From positions 1-34,489 of IMG/VR virus record IMGVR_UViG_3300042554_001150: 34,489 bases of DNA, one strand, 5' to 3'. The translations under genes and the position numbers were made by a program. The notes under the pieces were generated by a model, which saw nothing but the letters and a program-made list of their open reading frames with translations, made no database searches and was not told the origin of the DNA. Source of the DNA: a virus. Positions 23,629-29,966 of this stretch are shown here, one piece after another (positions within the stretch are counted from its first letter, which is position 1; every line of letters starts with the position of its first letter).

Positions 23629-23860
23629 CTAGTTGGGAGATAAAAAAGGTTTTTTGCTTTTCTTCAATCACTTTTACTTATTGATATTTCTTATTCTCAA
23701 TACCCCCCTACCCCCCATGGAAACCCATAGTGGAGCAGAGAGTGACCCTGATTGATTTATTTTAGGACGCTCAATCAATTAACCCTAGCGTCTCATTGTG
23801 GCTGTTGCTGTTGATCTGTGCGTCCTTTGGAACAGGTGACATATCCAATCTGCATAAAAC

Positions 23861-23916
23861 AGAGAGGGGTCACGACTAGCGGTCTGAACCCCCACTAGTA
23901 ACGTGACCCCCTTTCT
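23861..23916. other. Large hairpin in the non-coding region
   Basis: GGGGTCACG (23866-23874) pairs with CGTGACCCC (23902-23910), then ACTAG pairs with CTAGT after a two-A bulge, and the tip contains GGT/ACC. With one bulged C, the outer AGAGA also pairs with TTTCT. The total is about 17-19 base pairs, far above chance for this AT-rich stretch. It could be an RNA structure or a replication/packaging signal. Confidence 0.65.
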
Positions 23917-24042
23917 TGAAGGAAAACCATGGCTTATGAGGGTTCAGCTCGATTGCCAAGGGAAAAATAAGATATTTTATTTCATTGGTCAATACCATTT
24001 TACCAATCGGTGAAAATAATTTGATTTATACAGAAATAAATC

Positions 24043-24071
24043 TTGCAAACAGGTAAACGCTAGGTTTATCT
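24043..24071 (+). promoter_or_regulatory. Promoter candidate for the early operon
   Basis: TTGCAA (24043-24048), 17-bp spacer, TTATCT (24066-24071), 24 nt before ATG 24096. An AAGGAAG Shine-Dalgarno-like stretch at about 24081 precedes that ATG, one of the few in this genome. Confidence 0.5.
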
Positions 24072-24095
24072 AATCCCAGCAAGGAAGCAAACCCT

Positions 24096-24347
24096 ATGTT
24101 CAAATCAATATATTTCATTAAACCAGAAGCCTTAATCGTATGCAAAATCTGCAAAGAGCCTCACAAGGTTTCTGCGCCTGAATTAGTATTGGACAAGGAC
24201 GAGCTAAAAGACTTAACAGAAGTAACCATTACTGATGCCCTTATCGAACGGCAAAAAGTTGATGGCTGGCATCATGAGTATTGCCCTAGATGCACGCACA
24301 TGAACGCAGCCAGAATTGCTGAGGAAGAATTTAACGAACAAATCTAA
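24096..24347 (+). CDS. Small zinc-binding protein, first early gene
   Basis: 83 residues with two CxxC pairs: CKIC (16-19) and CPRC about 45 residues later (HHEYCPRC). Four cysteines in this spacing make a zinc-ribbon or treble-clef fold likely. Between them lies an acidic helix (LDKDELKDLTEVTITDALIERQ). First gene after the early promoter and preceded by a clear ribosome-binding site, so probably made early and in quantity. Possible regulator or host take-over factor; function unknown. Confidence 0.6.
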   Translation: MFKSIYFIKPEALIVCKICKEPHKVSAPELVLDKDELKDLTEVTITDALIERQKVDGWHHEYCPRCTHMNAARIAEEEFNEQI

Positions 24348-24351
24348 AACT

Positions 24352-24570
24352 ATGATTGAACCACAATACGAAGACCAGAACCGCTATACTGCGCCGCCAG
24401 ACAACGATCCAGAACCTAAAACCTATGACGGATACCAGATTGGCTTATTTGTCATGTCGTGCCTGCCAGATGGCAAAGATCACGGGTATCAGATCCACGA
24501 AATACGTGAATACCTACAAACAGCAATCGCTGGGCTAGAGGATGAATTTTACGGCATTGATACTATATGA
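24352..24570 (+). CDS. Small acidic hypothetical protein
   Basis: 72 residues, start ATG 24352, 4 nt after the previous stop. Acidic (about 12 Asp/Glu) with a polar N-terminus (EPQYEDQNRYTAPPDNDPEPKTYDGYQ) and a helical C-terminus. No motif recognised. Confidence 0.5.
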   Translation: MIEPQYEDQNRYTAPPDNDPEPKTYDGYQIGLFVMSCLPDGKDHGYQIHEIREYLQTAIAGLEDEFYGIDTI

Positions 24571-24812
24571 GCGTCCACACGAATACCAAACAACGTGCCA
24601 TCATGAAGGCTAAGAAATCCGTTTCGCGTATCTTGCCAGCTGGTGGGTTTAACTTCCAGATCCAACATGAGAACGGGTTATTTACCATGCCGTCACCATT
24701 TAAAACAACGCAATCAGTCCGAGCGCAAGCCATGATCGACAAGGCACGCAAAGAACTGGGATTGCCACCAGTTAAATACAATGGTGGATTCTGGCAGGAA
24801 TATTTACAATGA
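24567..24812 (+). CDS. Small basic hypothetical protein
   Basis: 81 residues, overlapping both neighbours by the ATGA pattern. N-terminal basic stretch (KQRAIMKAKKSVSRI), a Gly/Phe segment (PAGGFNFQIQHENGLFTMPSPF), and a helical part RAQAMIDKARKELGLPP. Lies directly before the Mom-like gene with translational coupling, so it may take part in the same process. Function unknown. Confidence 0.5.
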   Translation: MSVHTNTKQRAIMKAKKSVSRILPAGGFNFQIQHENGLFTMPSPFKTTQSVRAQAMIDKARKELGLPPVKYNGGFWQEYLQ

Positions 24813-25417
24813 ATAATTTTTGCGCAGATAATGTAACAGACAGCATGCCGCTTTTCCGAAGCGGTAGTGGCGGTGCAATTCCGACCTCTGCGCTCCAGCT
24901 TCAAATTAGGAAGTGTAACGTTCATTTTGCTTGTAGTTTAAATGCGTTGTGGCACTCCAGATTTCCCAAAATAGATTGGTCAAATGTAGTAAGAAATAAA
25001 GATTACATTTGTTTTGTTGCTGAATACGATGATATAGCTTACGCGACCGCTATTTGGTCAAGTCCTATCGCTGCAAACCGATTATCTGAGGGTAAAACCG
25101 CTTTAGAATTACGCAGGATGGCTATTTGTGATAAAGCACCAACTAATACAGCAAGCAGAATGATTGGGATAATGCGCCGTATAATATCTAAAGAAATGTC
25201 TCATATAACACTTTTGATAAGTTATCAGGATACCGATGTTCATGCTGGGACAATTTACAAAGCAAGTGGATGGAAAGCGGCAGCACAAAATAAAGGAACT
25301 TCTTGGACAAATAAAACAAGAAAACGAAATCAAGAACAAAGCCTATCCGATAAAATCAGATGGGAATACAATATTTACAATGAATACAAAACAAGAAGAA
25401 CTAATGCAGGAGTTTAG
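24809..25417 (+). CDS. Mom-like DNA-modification protein
   Basis: 202 residues of the phage Mu Mom type, a GNAT-fold protein that converts adenine in DNA to an N6-modified form and so protects phage DNA from restriction. Visible family features: LFRSGSGGAIPTSAL (15-29), ALWHSRFP (47-54), ICFVAEYDDIAYATAIWSSPIAANR (67-91), ELRRMAICDKAPTNTASRMIG (100-120), and LISYQDTDVHAGTIYKASGW (136-155), the most typical block. The last 40 residues are basic and may bind DNA. The start overlaps the previous gene by 4 nt and its end overlaps the next by 38 nt. The modification itself is inferred from family membership. Confidence 0.78.
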   Translation: MNNFCADNVTDSMPLFRSGSGGAIPTSALQLQIRKCNVHFACSLNALWHSRFPKIDWSNVVRNKDYICFVAEYDDIAYATAIWSSPIAANRLSEGKTALELRRMAICDKAPTNTASRMIGIMRRIISKEMSHITLLISYQDTDVHAGTIYKASGWKAAAQNKGTSWTNKTRKRNQEQSLSDKIRWEYNIYNEYKTRRTNAGV

Positions 25418-25589
25418 CAATATCCTCGAACGGGCTGAAAAGAACCACACCGAGGCTTATGCTGAACTTACCAAAACCGACAAAAACAGTCCCGACAGAC
25501 CGTTAAAAGCAACCCTTGAATCATTCTATAATGGATGGCTTGAAGGGGTAAAACACATGAACAACACCGCGAAACATCACTTACTATGA
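25380..25589 (+). CDS. Small helical hypothetical protein
   Basis: 69 residues from ATG 25380, overlapping the end of the Mom-like gene. Helical and charged (EELMQEFSNILERAEKNHTEAYAELTKTDK), then ATLESFYNGWLEGVKHMNNTA. No motif recognised. It ends in an ATGA overlap, so it sits within a chain of coupled small genes. Confidence 0.45.
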   Translation: MNTKQEELMQEFSNILERAEKNHTEAYAELTKTDKNSPDRPLKATLESFYNGWLEGVKHMNNTAKHHLL

Positions 25590-25942
25590 AAGTATCAGAC
25601 ACAGCAATATACCTAGAGACAGAAGCCTTGGAGGGCAAAGACGTAACAGTCACGATTGAATCAATCAGACCGCCATCAGCCAAGGACAAGGGGAAGGACG
25701 GCAAACCAATGAGCGAAAAGTCAGTTATTATCGCTTACAAAGGAGCTAAGAAAGAACATATTGTTTGCCGCACCGTTCAGAAGCAAATCCGCGCCCTATA
25801 TGGCAACGATATGACAGGATGGACAGGCAAGAAAATCACCCTTTATCCGACAACCTGCAATGCGTTTGGAAACCCGAACACGCCTTGCATCCGAGTAAGG
25901 AACATCAACCCAGAAACAGGAAAAGCACCAGAAGCATTTTGA
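25586..25942 (+). CDS. Hypothetical protein linked to the recombination genes
   Basis: 118 residues. A beta-rich protein (DVTVTIESIRPP, EKSVIIAYKGAKKEHIVCRT) with a conserved-looking C-terminal block GWTGKKITLYPTTCNAFGNPNTPCIRV. Such proteins are found in several phages just upstream of RecE-like nuclease genes, as here (gap of one base). It could aid recombination or bind DNA ends. No catalytic motif visible. Confidence 0.5.
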   Translation: MKVSDTAIYLETEALEGKDVTVTIESIRPPSAKDKGKDGKPMSEKSVIIAYKGAKKEHIVCRTVQKQIRALYGNDMTGWTGKKITLYPTTCNAFGNPNTPCIRVRNINPETGKAPEAF

Positions 25943-25943
25943 T

Positions 25944-26807
25944 ATGATACCACAAGGAATACATTACAACCTAGGCATGAAGGATTATCACGGGTGGAAG
26001 TTGGATAAGTCCAACCTACTCAATGGCCCGATTAGTTGCTCCATGCTTAAAGCCTTCTACCCTAATCCGTATGAGTGGCTGAAATCTCCAGACTTTGAAC
26101 CATCCGATGCGATGCGGATTGGATCTCTTTACGACCTGGCAGTCACAGATCCAAAGAAGCTAATGACCGAAGTGGTTGTCAGCCCGTTTGATAGCTTCCG
26201 CACCAAGGAAGCGCAGGAATGGAAAAAAGAAGCTATTGCAGACGGTTACTTAATCGTGGATCAAGAGGAAATCGACCAAGCTATATCCGCAGCTCAAGCC
26301 GTAAAAGATCACCCTATCGCTGGAGAGATTGTAAAAGACGCTCAGATGCAGGTTGCTGTAATTGGCGAGATTGCTGGCATCCCAGCTAAATGCCTTATTG
26401 ACATCCTGCCAAATAAAGATGGCGAATACGGAGAAACCATTTTTGACTATAAAACCACGTCAAAAGGACTCGATGACGAATCAATCCGCAAGACTATCGG
26501 TGATTACAAATATCACCATCAAGCCGCATATTACCGCACCTTAGCCAACAAGGTTTTCACAGATCGCAACTTTTCCCAGTTTGGTTTCATCTTCCAATCA
26601 ACCAAGACTCACGAGATACGCGTGGTTATCCTCGCAGATGACGCTATGGCATTAGGCACGCGCTCTGTGGCACAATCAGTCAAGGAATACGTCAAAGCGG
26701 CTCACAACGGCATAGAAAGCCGTTATTTGACCACTTCTGATGCGGTTGACTTGATGCCATACCACGCGATGAACGAAGACGAGCAACTTAACAAGATTGA
26801 CGCATGA
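25944..26807 (+). CDS. RecE-like PD-(D/E)XK exonuclease
   Basis: 287 residues of the exonuclease-VIII type. ISCSMLKAFYPNPYEWL (30-46) and DAMRIGSLYDLAVTDP (55-70) are the family's N-terminal elements. The catalytic core follows: IPAKCLIDIL with Asp153, TIFDYKTTS with Asp168 and Lys170 (the DxK signature), and HHQAAYY (191-197). It degrades one strand of double-stranded DNA to give ends for annealing recombination. I see no RecT/Beta annealing gene next to it; the SSB-like protein 27190 may play that part. Confidence 0.85.
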   Translation: MIPQGIHYNLGMKDYHGWKLDKSNLLNGPISCSMLKAFYPNPYEWLKSPDFEPSDAMRIGSLYDLAVTDPKKLMTEVVVSPFDSFRTKEAQEWKKEAIADGYLIVDQEEIDQAISAAQAVKDHPIAGEIVKDAQMQVAVIGEIAGIPAKCLIDILPNKDGEYGETIFDYKTTSKGLDDESIRKTIGDYKYHHQAAYYRTLANKVFTDRNFSQFGFIFQSTKTHEIRVVILADDAMALGTRSVAQSVKEYVKAAHNGIESRYLTTSDAVDLMPYHAMNEDEQLNKIDA

Positions 26808-27193
26808 AAGCAGGGGAACTAAATAAGCAGTATCTACTAAACCTTTTGAACCGTCTATTCGGGGCTGAAAACGTGGTTTCCGAATACAAGTTTCATCCTG
26901 TCAGAAGATGGCGGTTTGACTACGCCGTGCCAGATGCTTGCTTATCGGTGGAATACAACGGCCACGGTGGATTTATCAAAGCAGGAGGAATGAGCCGCCA
27001 CGGGTCTATTATCGGGCTTACAGGAGACTGTGAGAAGATCAACCAGGCAATAGCGCACGGATGGAGAGTGATTCAATTTACAGCTCTACATTTCCAGCAT
27101 AAAGACCGCATAAAGCATAAACTCACAGACCCAGAGACAACAATCATGCAAGTAATTGCACAAATACAAACAGAGAAAGAAAACAAACAATGA
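26804..27193 (+). CDS. Small PD-(D/E)XK-like endonuclease
   Basis: 129 residues. The pattern of Glu27, RRWRFDYAVPD (Asp39), LSVEYNGHGG (Glu50), SRHGS and later DCEKINQAIAHGWRVIQFT is that of small DUF559/Vsr-like nucleases in phages; the usual Lys of ExK is Asn52 here (EYN), which may be replaced in function by a nearby residue. Likely a branch- or nick-specific nuclease that works with the exonuclease and SSB. ATGA overlaps with both neighbours. Confidence 0.75.
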   Translation: MKAGELNKQYLLNLLNRLFGAENVVSEYKFHPVRRWRFDYAVPDACLSVEYNGHGGFIKAGGMSRHGSIIGLTGDCEKINQAIAHGWRVIQFTALHFQHKDRIKHKLTDPETTIMQVIAQIQTEKENKQ

Positions 27194-27501
27194 GCAAACT
27201 AATAACACTAAGCATCGACGTGACCGCAATCCCGAAAGAGAAGATCACGCCACATAAGAACGGCAAGAAATACCTAGCCATCGATATCTGGATTAACGAT
27301 GAACCAAACGAATGGGGAAATGACGTATCGGCAAACATTAGCCAGACTAAAGAAGAGCGTGAAGCCAAGGCAAAGAAAGTCTATATTGGCAATGGGCAGA
27401 CTAAGTTTGGCTTTGATGATTCGATTAAAGTTGGAAGCAAGCCGTCACCGAAGCCAGTAGTTACTGACGATGATGATGAATCGGATTCTATTCCCTTCTG
27501 A
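27190..27501 (+). CDS. SSB-like single-stranded DNA-binding protein
   Basis: 103 residues. The N-terminal half is beta-rich (LITLSIDVTAIP, KYLAIDIWINDE) and could be a small OB fold. The end is DDDDESDSIPF, closely resembling the acidic tip of bacterial SSB proteins that recruits partner proteins. The link between core and tip is short and has a KPSPKPVV stretch. It lies directly after the nuclease genes. Shorter than typical SSB (about 150-180), so a compact version. Confidence 0.65.
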   Translation: MSKLITLSIDVTAIPKEKITPHKNGKKYLAIDIWINDEPNEWGNDVSANISQTKEEREAKAKKVYIGNGQTKFGFDDSIKVGSKPSPKPVVTDDDDESDSIPF

Positions 27502-27518
27502 CCTTAAAATCCGATCAC

Positions 27519-27680
27519 ATGACCGCAGATCAATACAAAAAACACCGCATCAAGTTGGGGCTTACTCAGTCCCAGCTTGCCGAGCGGACGGGCGTAACCA
27601 AGAAAACCATCAGTTGGAGGGAGCGAAATGTGACTAAAATCACTAAATCGGCAGAGATAATGATAAAATCTTTGCGCTAA
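27519..27680 (+). CDS. Cro-like helix-turn-helix protein
   Basis: 53 residues; the core MTADQYKKHRIKLGLTQSQLAERTGVTKKTISWRE is a standard XRE/Cro HTH (LTQSQLAERTGV is helix 2 and turn, KKTISWRE the recognition helix). Without a dimerisation domain it resembles Cro more than a CI-type repressor. It is followed after 56 nt by a perfect 17-bp palindrome (27737-27753) that could be its own operator. Confidence 0.8.
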   Translation: MTADQYKKHRIKLGLTQSQLAERTGVTKKTISWRERNVTKITKSAEIMIKSLR

Positions 27681-27736
27681 ATTGCTATATAAAATAAGGG
27701 ATTTTGAAAATAGTTGAAAATAATTGTTGTCAATCA

Positions 27737-27753
27737 GTGAACATTATGTTCAC
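27737..27753. promoter_or_regulatory. Perfect 17-bp palindrome, operator candidate
   Basis: GTGAACATTATGTTCAC is symmetric about its central T. It lies between the HTH gene and the next operon in an AT-rich stretch with TTGAAAATA repeated at 27704 and 27714. An imperfect copy (15/17) sits at 10769-10785. Candidate target for the HTH protein. Confidence 0.6.
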
Positions 27754-27798
27754 TTAGTCACGTCAGCAAGACAACCAACCAACCAACCAATCATCATT

Positions 27799-27906
27799 AT
27801 GAACCAAATCATCGCTATACCATTTGCCTTAGCACTACTTATTACCCCAGCTTATATCGAGAACCACCTTGTGCCTTGGATCATGGCACTTATTGAAAAC
27901 ATTTAA
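27799..27906 (+). CDS. Tiny membrane-type peptide
   Basis: 35 residues, one hydrophobic stretch (IIAIPFALALLITPAYI) and a second amphipathic one (LVPWIMALIENI). Preceded by four AACC repeats (27773-27790) and no Shine-Dalgarno sequence. Could be an early membrane protein; function unknown. Confidence 0.45.
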   Translation: MNQIIAIPFALALLITPAYIENHLVPWIMALIENI

Positions 27907-27919
27907 CCGACAAAAGACT

Positions 27920-28180
27920 ATGAACGACAAACCGACATACCAAGAACTAGAAACAATGAACGCCAGGCTGACTGAACAACTTAGCAAGGCATTAACCGCG
28001 ATGACCGAATGGAAGCAAAAAGCCGCTTTATCTGGGGCTGATAACGTCATTCAGCATCAAGAACTCAATGAGAAAATAGCCCATTGGAAAAACCGCGCCA
28101 TTAACTCAGAACGTAAAGTAACCATCGCCAACATCGAGCTGCAAAACGAAATCGACAGATTAACCCTCACCAGCTACTAA
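27920..28180 (+). CDS. Coiled-coil hypothetical protein
   Basis: 86 residues, nearly all helical with heptad-like spacing (YQELETMNARLTEQLSKALTAMTEWKQKAAL and NEKIAHWKNRAINSERKVTIANIELQNEIDRLTL). No catalytic motif. Likely a small scaffold or partner protein. Ends one base before the next gene. Confidence 0.5.
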   Translation: MNDKPTYQELETMNARLTEQLSKALTAMTEWKQKAALSGADNVIQHQELNEKIAHWKNRAINSERKVTIANIELQNEIDRLTLTSY

Positions 28181-28181
28181 T

Positions 28182-28388
28182 ATGATTATCCTACTAACCA
28201 TCATCACAGGCCTATCGTTCTTTACAGCTTTAATCGCTAACTATGAGCTTAAACGCCTCAAACGTGAGATCAGATCAGCCGTAAATGAACTATGCAGACA
28301 ACCAATGCAGAAACCCGTCAAAACTGGCACTTTTAAACGCGTTACTTGGATTAAAGACGCGCCGCTATACCTTGTCATCAAAAATTAA
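28182..28388 (+). CDS. Single-pass membrane protein
   Basis: 68 residues. An N-terminal membrane segment (IILLTIITGLSFFTALIAN) is followed by a basic helix (YELKRLKREIRSAVNELCRQ) and a C-terminal strand region. Membrane anchoring with a cytoplasmic basic tail is expected. Lies just ahead of the structured RNA element. Confidence 0.5.
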   Translation: MIILLTIITGLSFFTALIANYELKRLKREIRSAVNELCRQPMQKPVKTGTFKRVTWIKDAPLYLVIKN

Positions 28389-28390
28389 AC

Positions 28391-28418
28391 TTGCCTTAAT
28401 CGCGGGGTGTGGTAGATT
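28391..28418 (+). promoter_or_regulatory. Promoter candidate ahead of the structured element
   Basis: TTGCCT (28391-28396), 16-bp spacer, TAGATT (28413-28418). A transcript from here would begin near 28425 and carry the whole RNA fold. Confidence 0.45.
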
Positions 28419-28424
28419 GAAAAC

Positions 28425-28572
28425 GTTGACTAGATCAACTCCGTTTAGAAGCGGAAAATAATGATGAAAACCAAAACTAAACAGCCTCCTGTCCTGCTTG
28501 CTAAGCCGCTTCAATGCGGATCACGTATTCATCGCGTGACTTCTAACTTAGCAGCAGGACAGGGGGTTTTTT
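28425..28572 (+). ncRNA. Candidate structured RNA with terminator, upstream of HNH gene
   Basis: The sequence folds into: an upstream hairpin GTTGA/TCAAC (28425-28439); a long closing stem P1 with 28485-28505 pairing to 28547-28566 (20 pairs, one G-T, one bulged T); inside it P2 CCGC/GCGG (28506-28519) and P3 TCACG/CGTGA (28521-28539), a three-way junction. P1 is followed at once by six T, as in a terminator. The single-stranded junction CTTCTAA (28540-28546) is complementary to TTAGAAG (28445-28451) upstream, and CCGCTTC of P2 to GAAGCGG (28448-28454), so a pseudoknot or switch is possible. Not a tRNA: no anticodon-like or T-arm elements. Confidence 0.65.
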
Positions 28573-28586
28573 CGTTATTTGTATGA
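28464..28586 (+). CDS. Possible 40-residue leader peptide inside the RNA element
   Basis: MKTKTKQPPVLLAKPLQCGSRI... runs through the RNA fold to TGA 28584-28586, overlapping the HNH start by ATGA. The overlap is the usual coupling pattern in this genome, but the codons are fixed by the long stem, so the frame may be open by chance. If translated, it could act as a leader peptide that controls the fold. Confidence 0.3.
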   Translation: MKTKTKQPPVLLAKPLQCGSRIHRVTSNLAAGQGVFSLFV

Positions 28587-29047
28587 ATATTCATAAAGTA
28601 GATTATATAAACATTAGGGTTAAAATTAATGATTTAGTTCAAGATTTATCCAAAGATATATATGAAGAAAGGGAGATAAATAGAACCATAAAACTGGCCA
28701 GAGAATCTCAAAATACAATCAATAATCAAATTTCTTATCATTTTGAGACAATAAGGATCTTAAATACTCAAAAAGAAAAAACCGAAAGGGCGTTAGAACA
28801 ACTATTTTTGCAAATTGAAAAATCTTACAGGGAAAGAAGGAAAGACGAAAATTATAAAATATCAAAAACGCTAGTGAGACACATGATTTTCCAAAGGGAT
28901 GGCAATAAATGCAAAAATTGCAACACTACGTCAAATTTAACAATAGATCACATTATACCAGTAAAACATGGAGGGACGAGTGAAGATACTAACCTGCAAA
29001 CCCTTTGTAGAAAATGCAACTCATCGAAAGGAGCTAAGATTTTATGA
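28583..29047 (+). CDS. HNH endonuclease with N-terminal coiled coil
   Basis: 154 residues. The C-terminal 50 residues form an HNH nuclease: zinc pairs CKNC (110-113) and CRKC (142-145), the catalytic block LTIDHIIPVKHGGTSEDTNLQTLC with Asp122-His123 and Asn137, and a final Asn146. Residues 15-85 are a charged helical/coiled-coil region of unknown role. The gene is clearly more AT-rich than its neighbours (AAA, ATA, AAT codons), a sign of recent arrival, yet it overlaps the next gene by 4 nt. It could be a homing-type nuclease or part of a two-component element with the RNA fold just upstream. Confidence 0.85.
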   Translation: MNIHKVDYINIRVKINDLVQDLSKDIYEEREINRTIKLARESQNTINNQISYHFETIRILNTQKEKTERALEQLFLQIEKSYRERRKDENYKISKTLVRHMIFQRDGNKCKNCNTTSNLTIDHIIPVKHGGTSEDTNLQTLCRKCNSSKGAKIL

Positions 29048-29895
29048 ACCACTTTGAACTAGAACCATTTCCGCAGTCTGGAATTAACCTGCATATACTT
29101 TCATGTGCCAGGAAATGTCAATTACACGGACTAAGCGAGGGAGAAGCAGAAAGCAGAATCATGGCGTTTCAAGGCACTACTAGACGACCTTTAAAGTCTA
29201 GCGAGGTCAAGAGAGCTATTAGCCGAGCGTATTCAACTGATTACAAGCCGACACACGTTAAACCGCCGAAGCAGGAATGGCAGCCATCCAAGACTAGGCA
29301 GACAACCTACCGCAAGAAAACCAAAGGGATCACGCCTTATGACCTATGGGAGATGTCACCGATGCGTATTGATGATGGACTAACTCAAAAGATGATTCTT
29401 GAAATGCTCTTTCCAGATCCAAACGGTTTAGTTTGTGTTGGCAAGTCGGCTTTTGAGTTCCACACCGCACGGCTGAATCAATTCAAAGACTTGAGCCAAT
29501 GCCAGTTTATTGTGGCCGCATACATGACTAAGCCTAAAGGAATCACCCAAGACGGCAAGGAATCAATGCATTGCTTGGATAACTGCGGAGAAAGGCGATA
29601 TTTCGTTTGTGACTTTGACGAGCCAAAGAGCGCGGATCATCCAGCTATTATCATGCAATTAAAGCGAACGTTTGATTTGGTTATGGTATTGAGCAGCGGA
29701 GGCAAATCACTTCACGCTTGGTTCAATGTCCAGCCAGACGAGGAAGAATCATTCTGGCAATCCGCAATCGAATACGGGGCAGATCCAGCACTAATGAGAA
29801 ACCGCTCGTCATTTGTTCGGCTGCCGTTTGGAAAACGCGATAACGGCAAAACCCAACAAGTGTTTTATTTTGACTATACTAAATTGAAAGATTGA
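29044..29895 (+). CDS. Primase of the archaeo-eukaryotic type
   Basis: 283 residues. The catalytic core lies in the second half: YFVCDFDEPKSADHP with the DxD pair (Asp190/Asp192), VLSSGGKSLHAWF (the sxH motif, near residue 217-227), and SFVRLPFG (257-263). The N-terminal 90 residues are helical and basic with a Pro/Lys-rich linker and may bind DNA. Together with the initiator and DnaB helicase that follow, it supplies priming for phage replication. No zinc ribbon or helicase fusion is visible. Confidence 0.75.
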   Translation: MNHFELEPFPQSGINLHILSCARKCQLHGLSEGEAESRIMAFQGTTRRPLKSSEVKRAISRAYSTDYKPTHVKPPKQEWQPSKTRQTTYRKKTKGITPYDLWEMSPMRIDDGLTQKMILEMLFPDPNGLVCVGKSAFEFHTARLNQFKDLSQCQFIVAAYMTKPKGITQDGKESMHCLDNCGERRYFVCDFDEPKSADHPAIIMQLKRTFDLVMVLSSGGKSLHAWFNVQPDEEESFWQSAIEYGADPALMRNRSSFVRLPFGKRDNGKTQQVFYFDYTKLKD

Positions 29896-29913
29896 TGTAA
29901 TTTACTGTTAATT

Positions 29914-29929
29914 GTGTTAAACTTAACAC
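29914..29929. promoter_or_regulatory. TTAACAC palindrome next to a promoter
   Basis: GTGTTAAACTTAACAC is palindromic except for the two central bases. It abuts the -35 box at 29930. The same TTAACAC word appears in the repeats at 32186-32242, so it may be a shared binding site. Confidence 0.5.
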
Positions 29930-29957
29930 TTTACAAAAACATTTACAAATAGATAAT
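29930..29957 (+). promoter_or_regulatory. Promoter candidate for the initiator/helicase genes
   Basis: TTTACA (29930-29935), 16-bp spacer, GATAAT (29952-29957), 9 nt before ATG 29967. It lies in an AT-rich gap right after the primase gene. Confidence 0.55.
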
Positions 29958-29966
29958 ATAACCACC

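Larger units (their letters stand above)
23411..24095. other. 685-bp non-coding region between late and early operons
   Basis: The only long gene-free stretch in the window. From left to right it holds a terminator (23507), a cluster of TTGTNAC half-sites with a perfect 17-bp palindrome (23542-23628), a poly-A/poly-T and C-rich part (TACCCCCCTACCCCCC at 23700-23716), stem pairs ATTGATT/AATCAAT and GACGCT/AGCGTC (23751-23792), a large hairpin (23861) and a promoter (24043). Candidate origin, operator region or small-RNA gene. No credible ORF on either strand. Confidence 0.8.

Noticed and set aside
23929-23973. 13-residue frame MAYEGSARLPREK behind the large hairpin, with an AAGGA sequence ahead
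   Set aside because: The Shine-Dalgarno-like AAGGA is suggestive, but 13 residues is too little to call a gene.
23585-27753. LexA (SOS) boxes as the meaning of the 17-bp palindromes
   Set aside because: GAAC-N5-GTTC and TGTTAC-N5-GTAACA do not match the spacing of the LexA motifs I know (GAAC-N4-GTTC in Bacillus, CTGT-N8-ACAG in E. coli); a phage regulator is simpler.
27773-27790. Four AACC repeats before the tiny membrane gene
   Set aside because: Too short to be more than a slippage-type repeat; no structural meaning seen.
28485-28572. tRNA or tmRNA-like cloverleaf
   Set aside because: The stem is 20 bp instead of 7, no T-loop or anticodon loop, and it ends in a U-tract, so it is not a tRNA.
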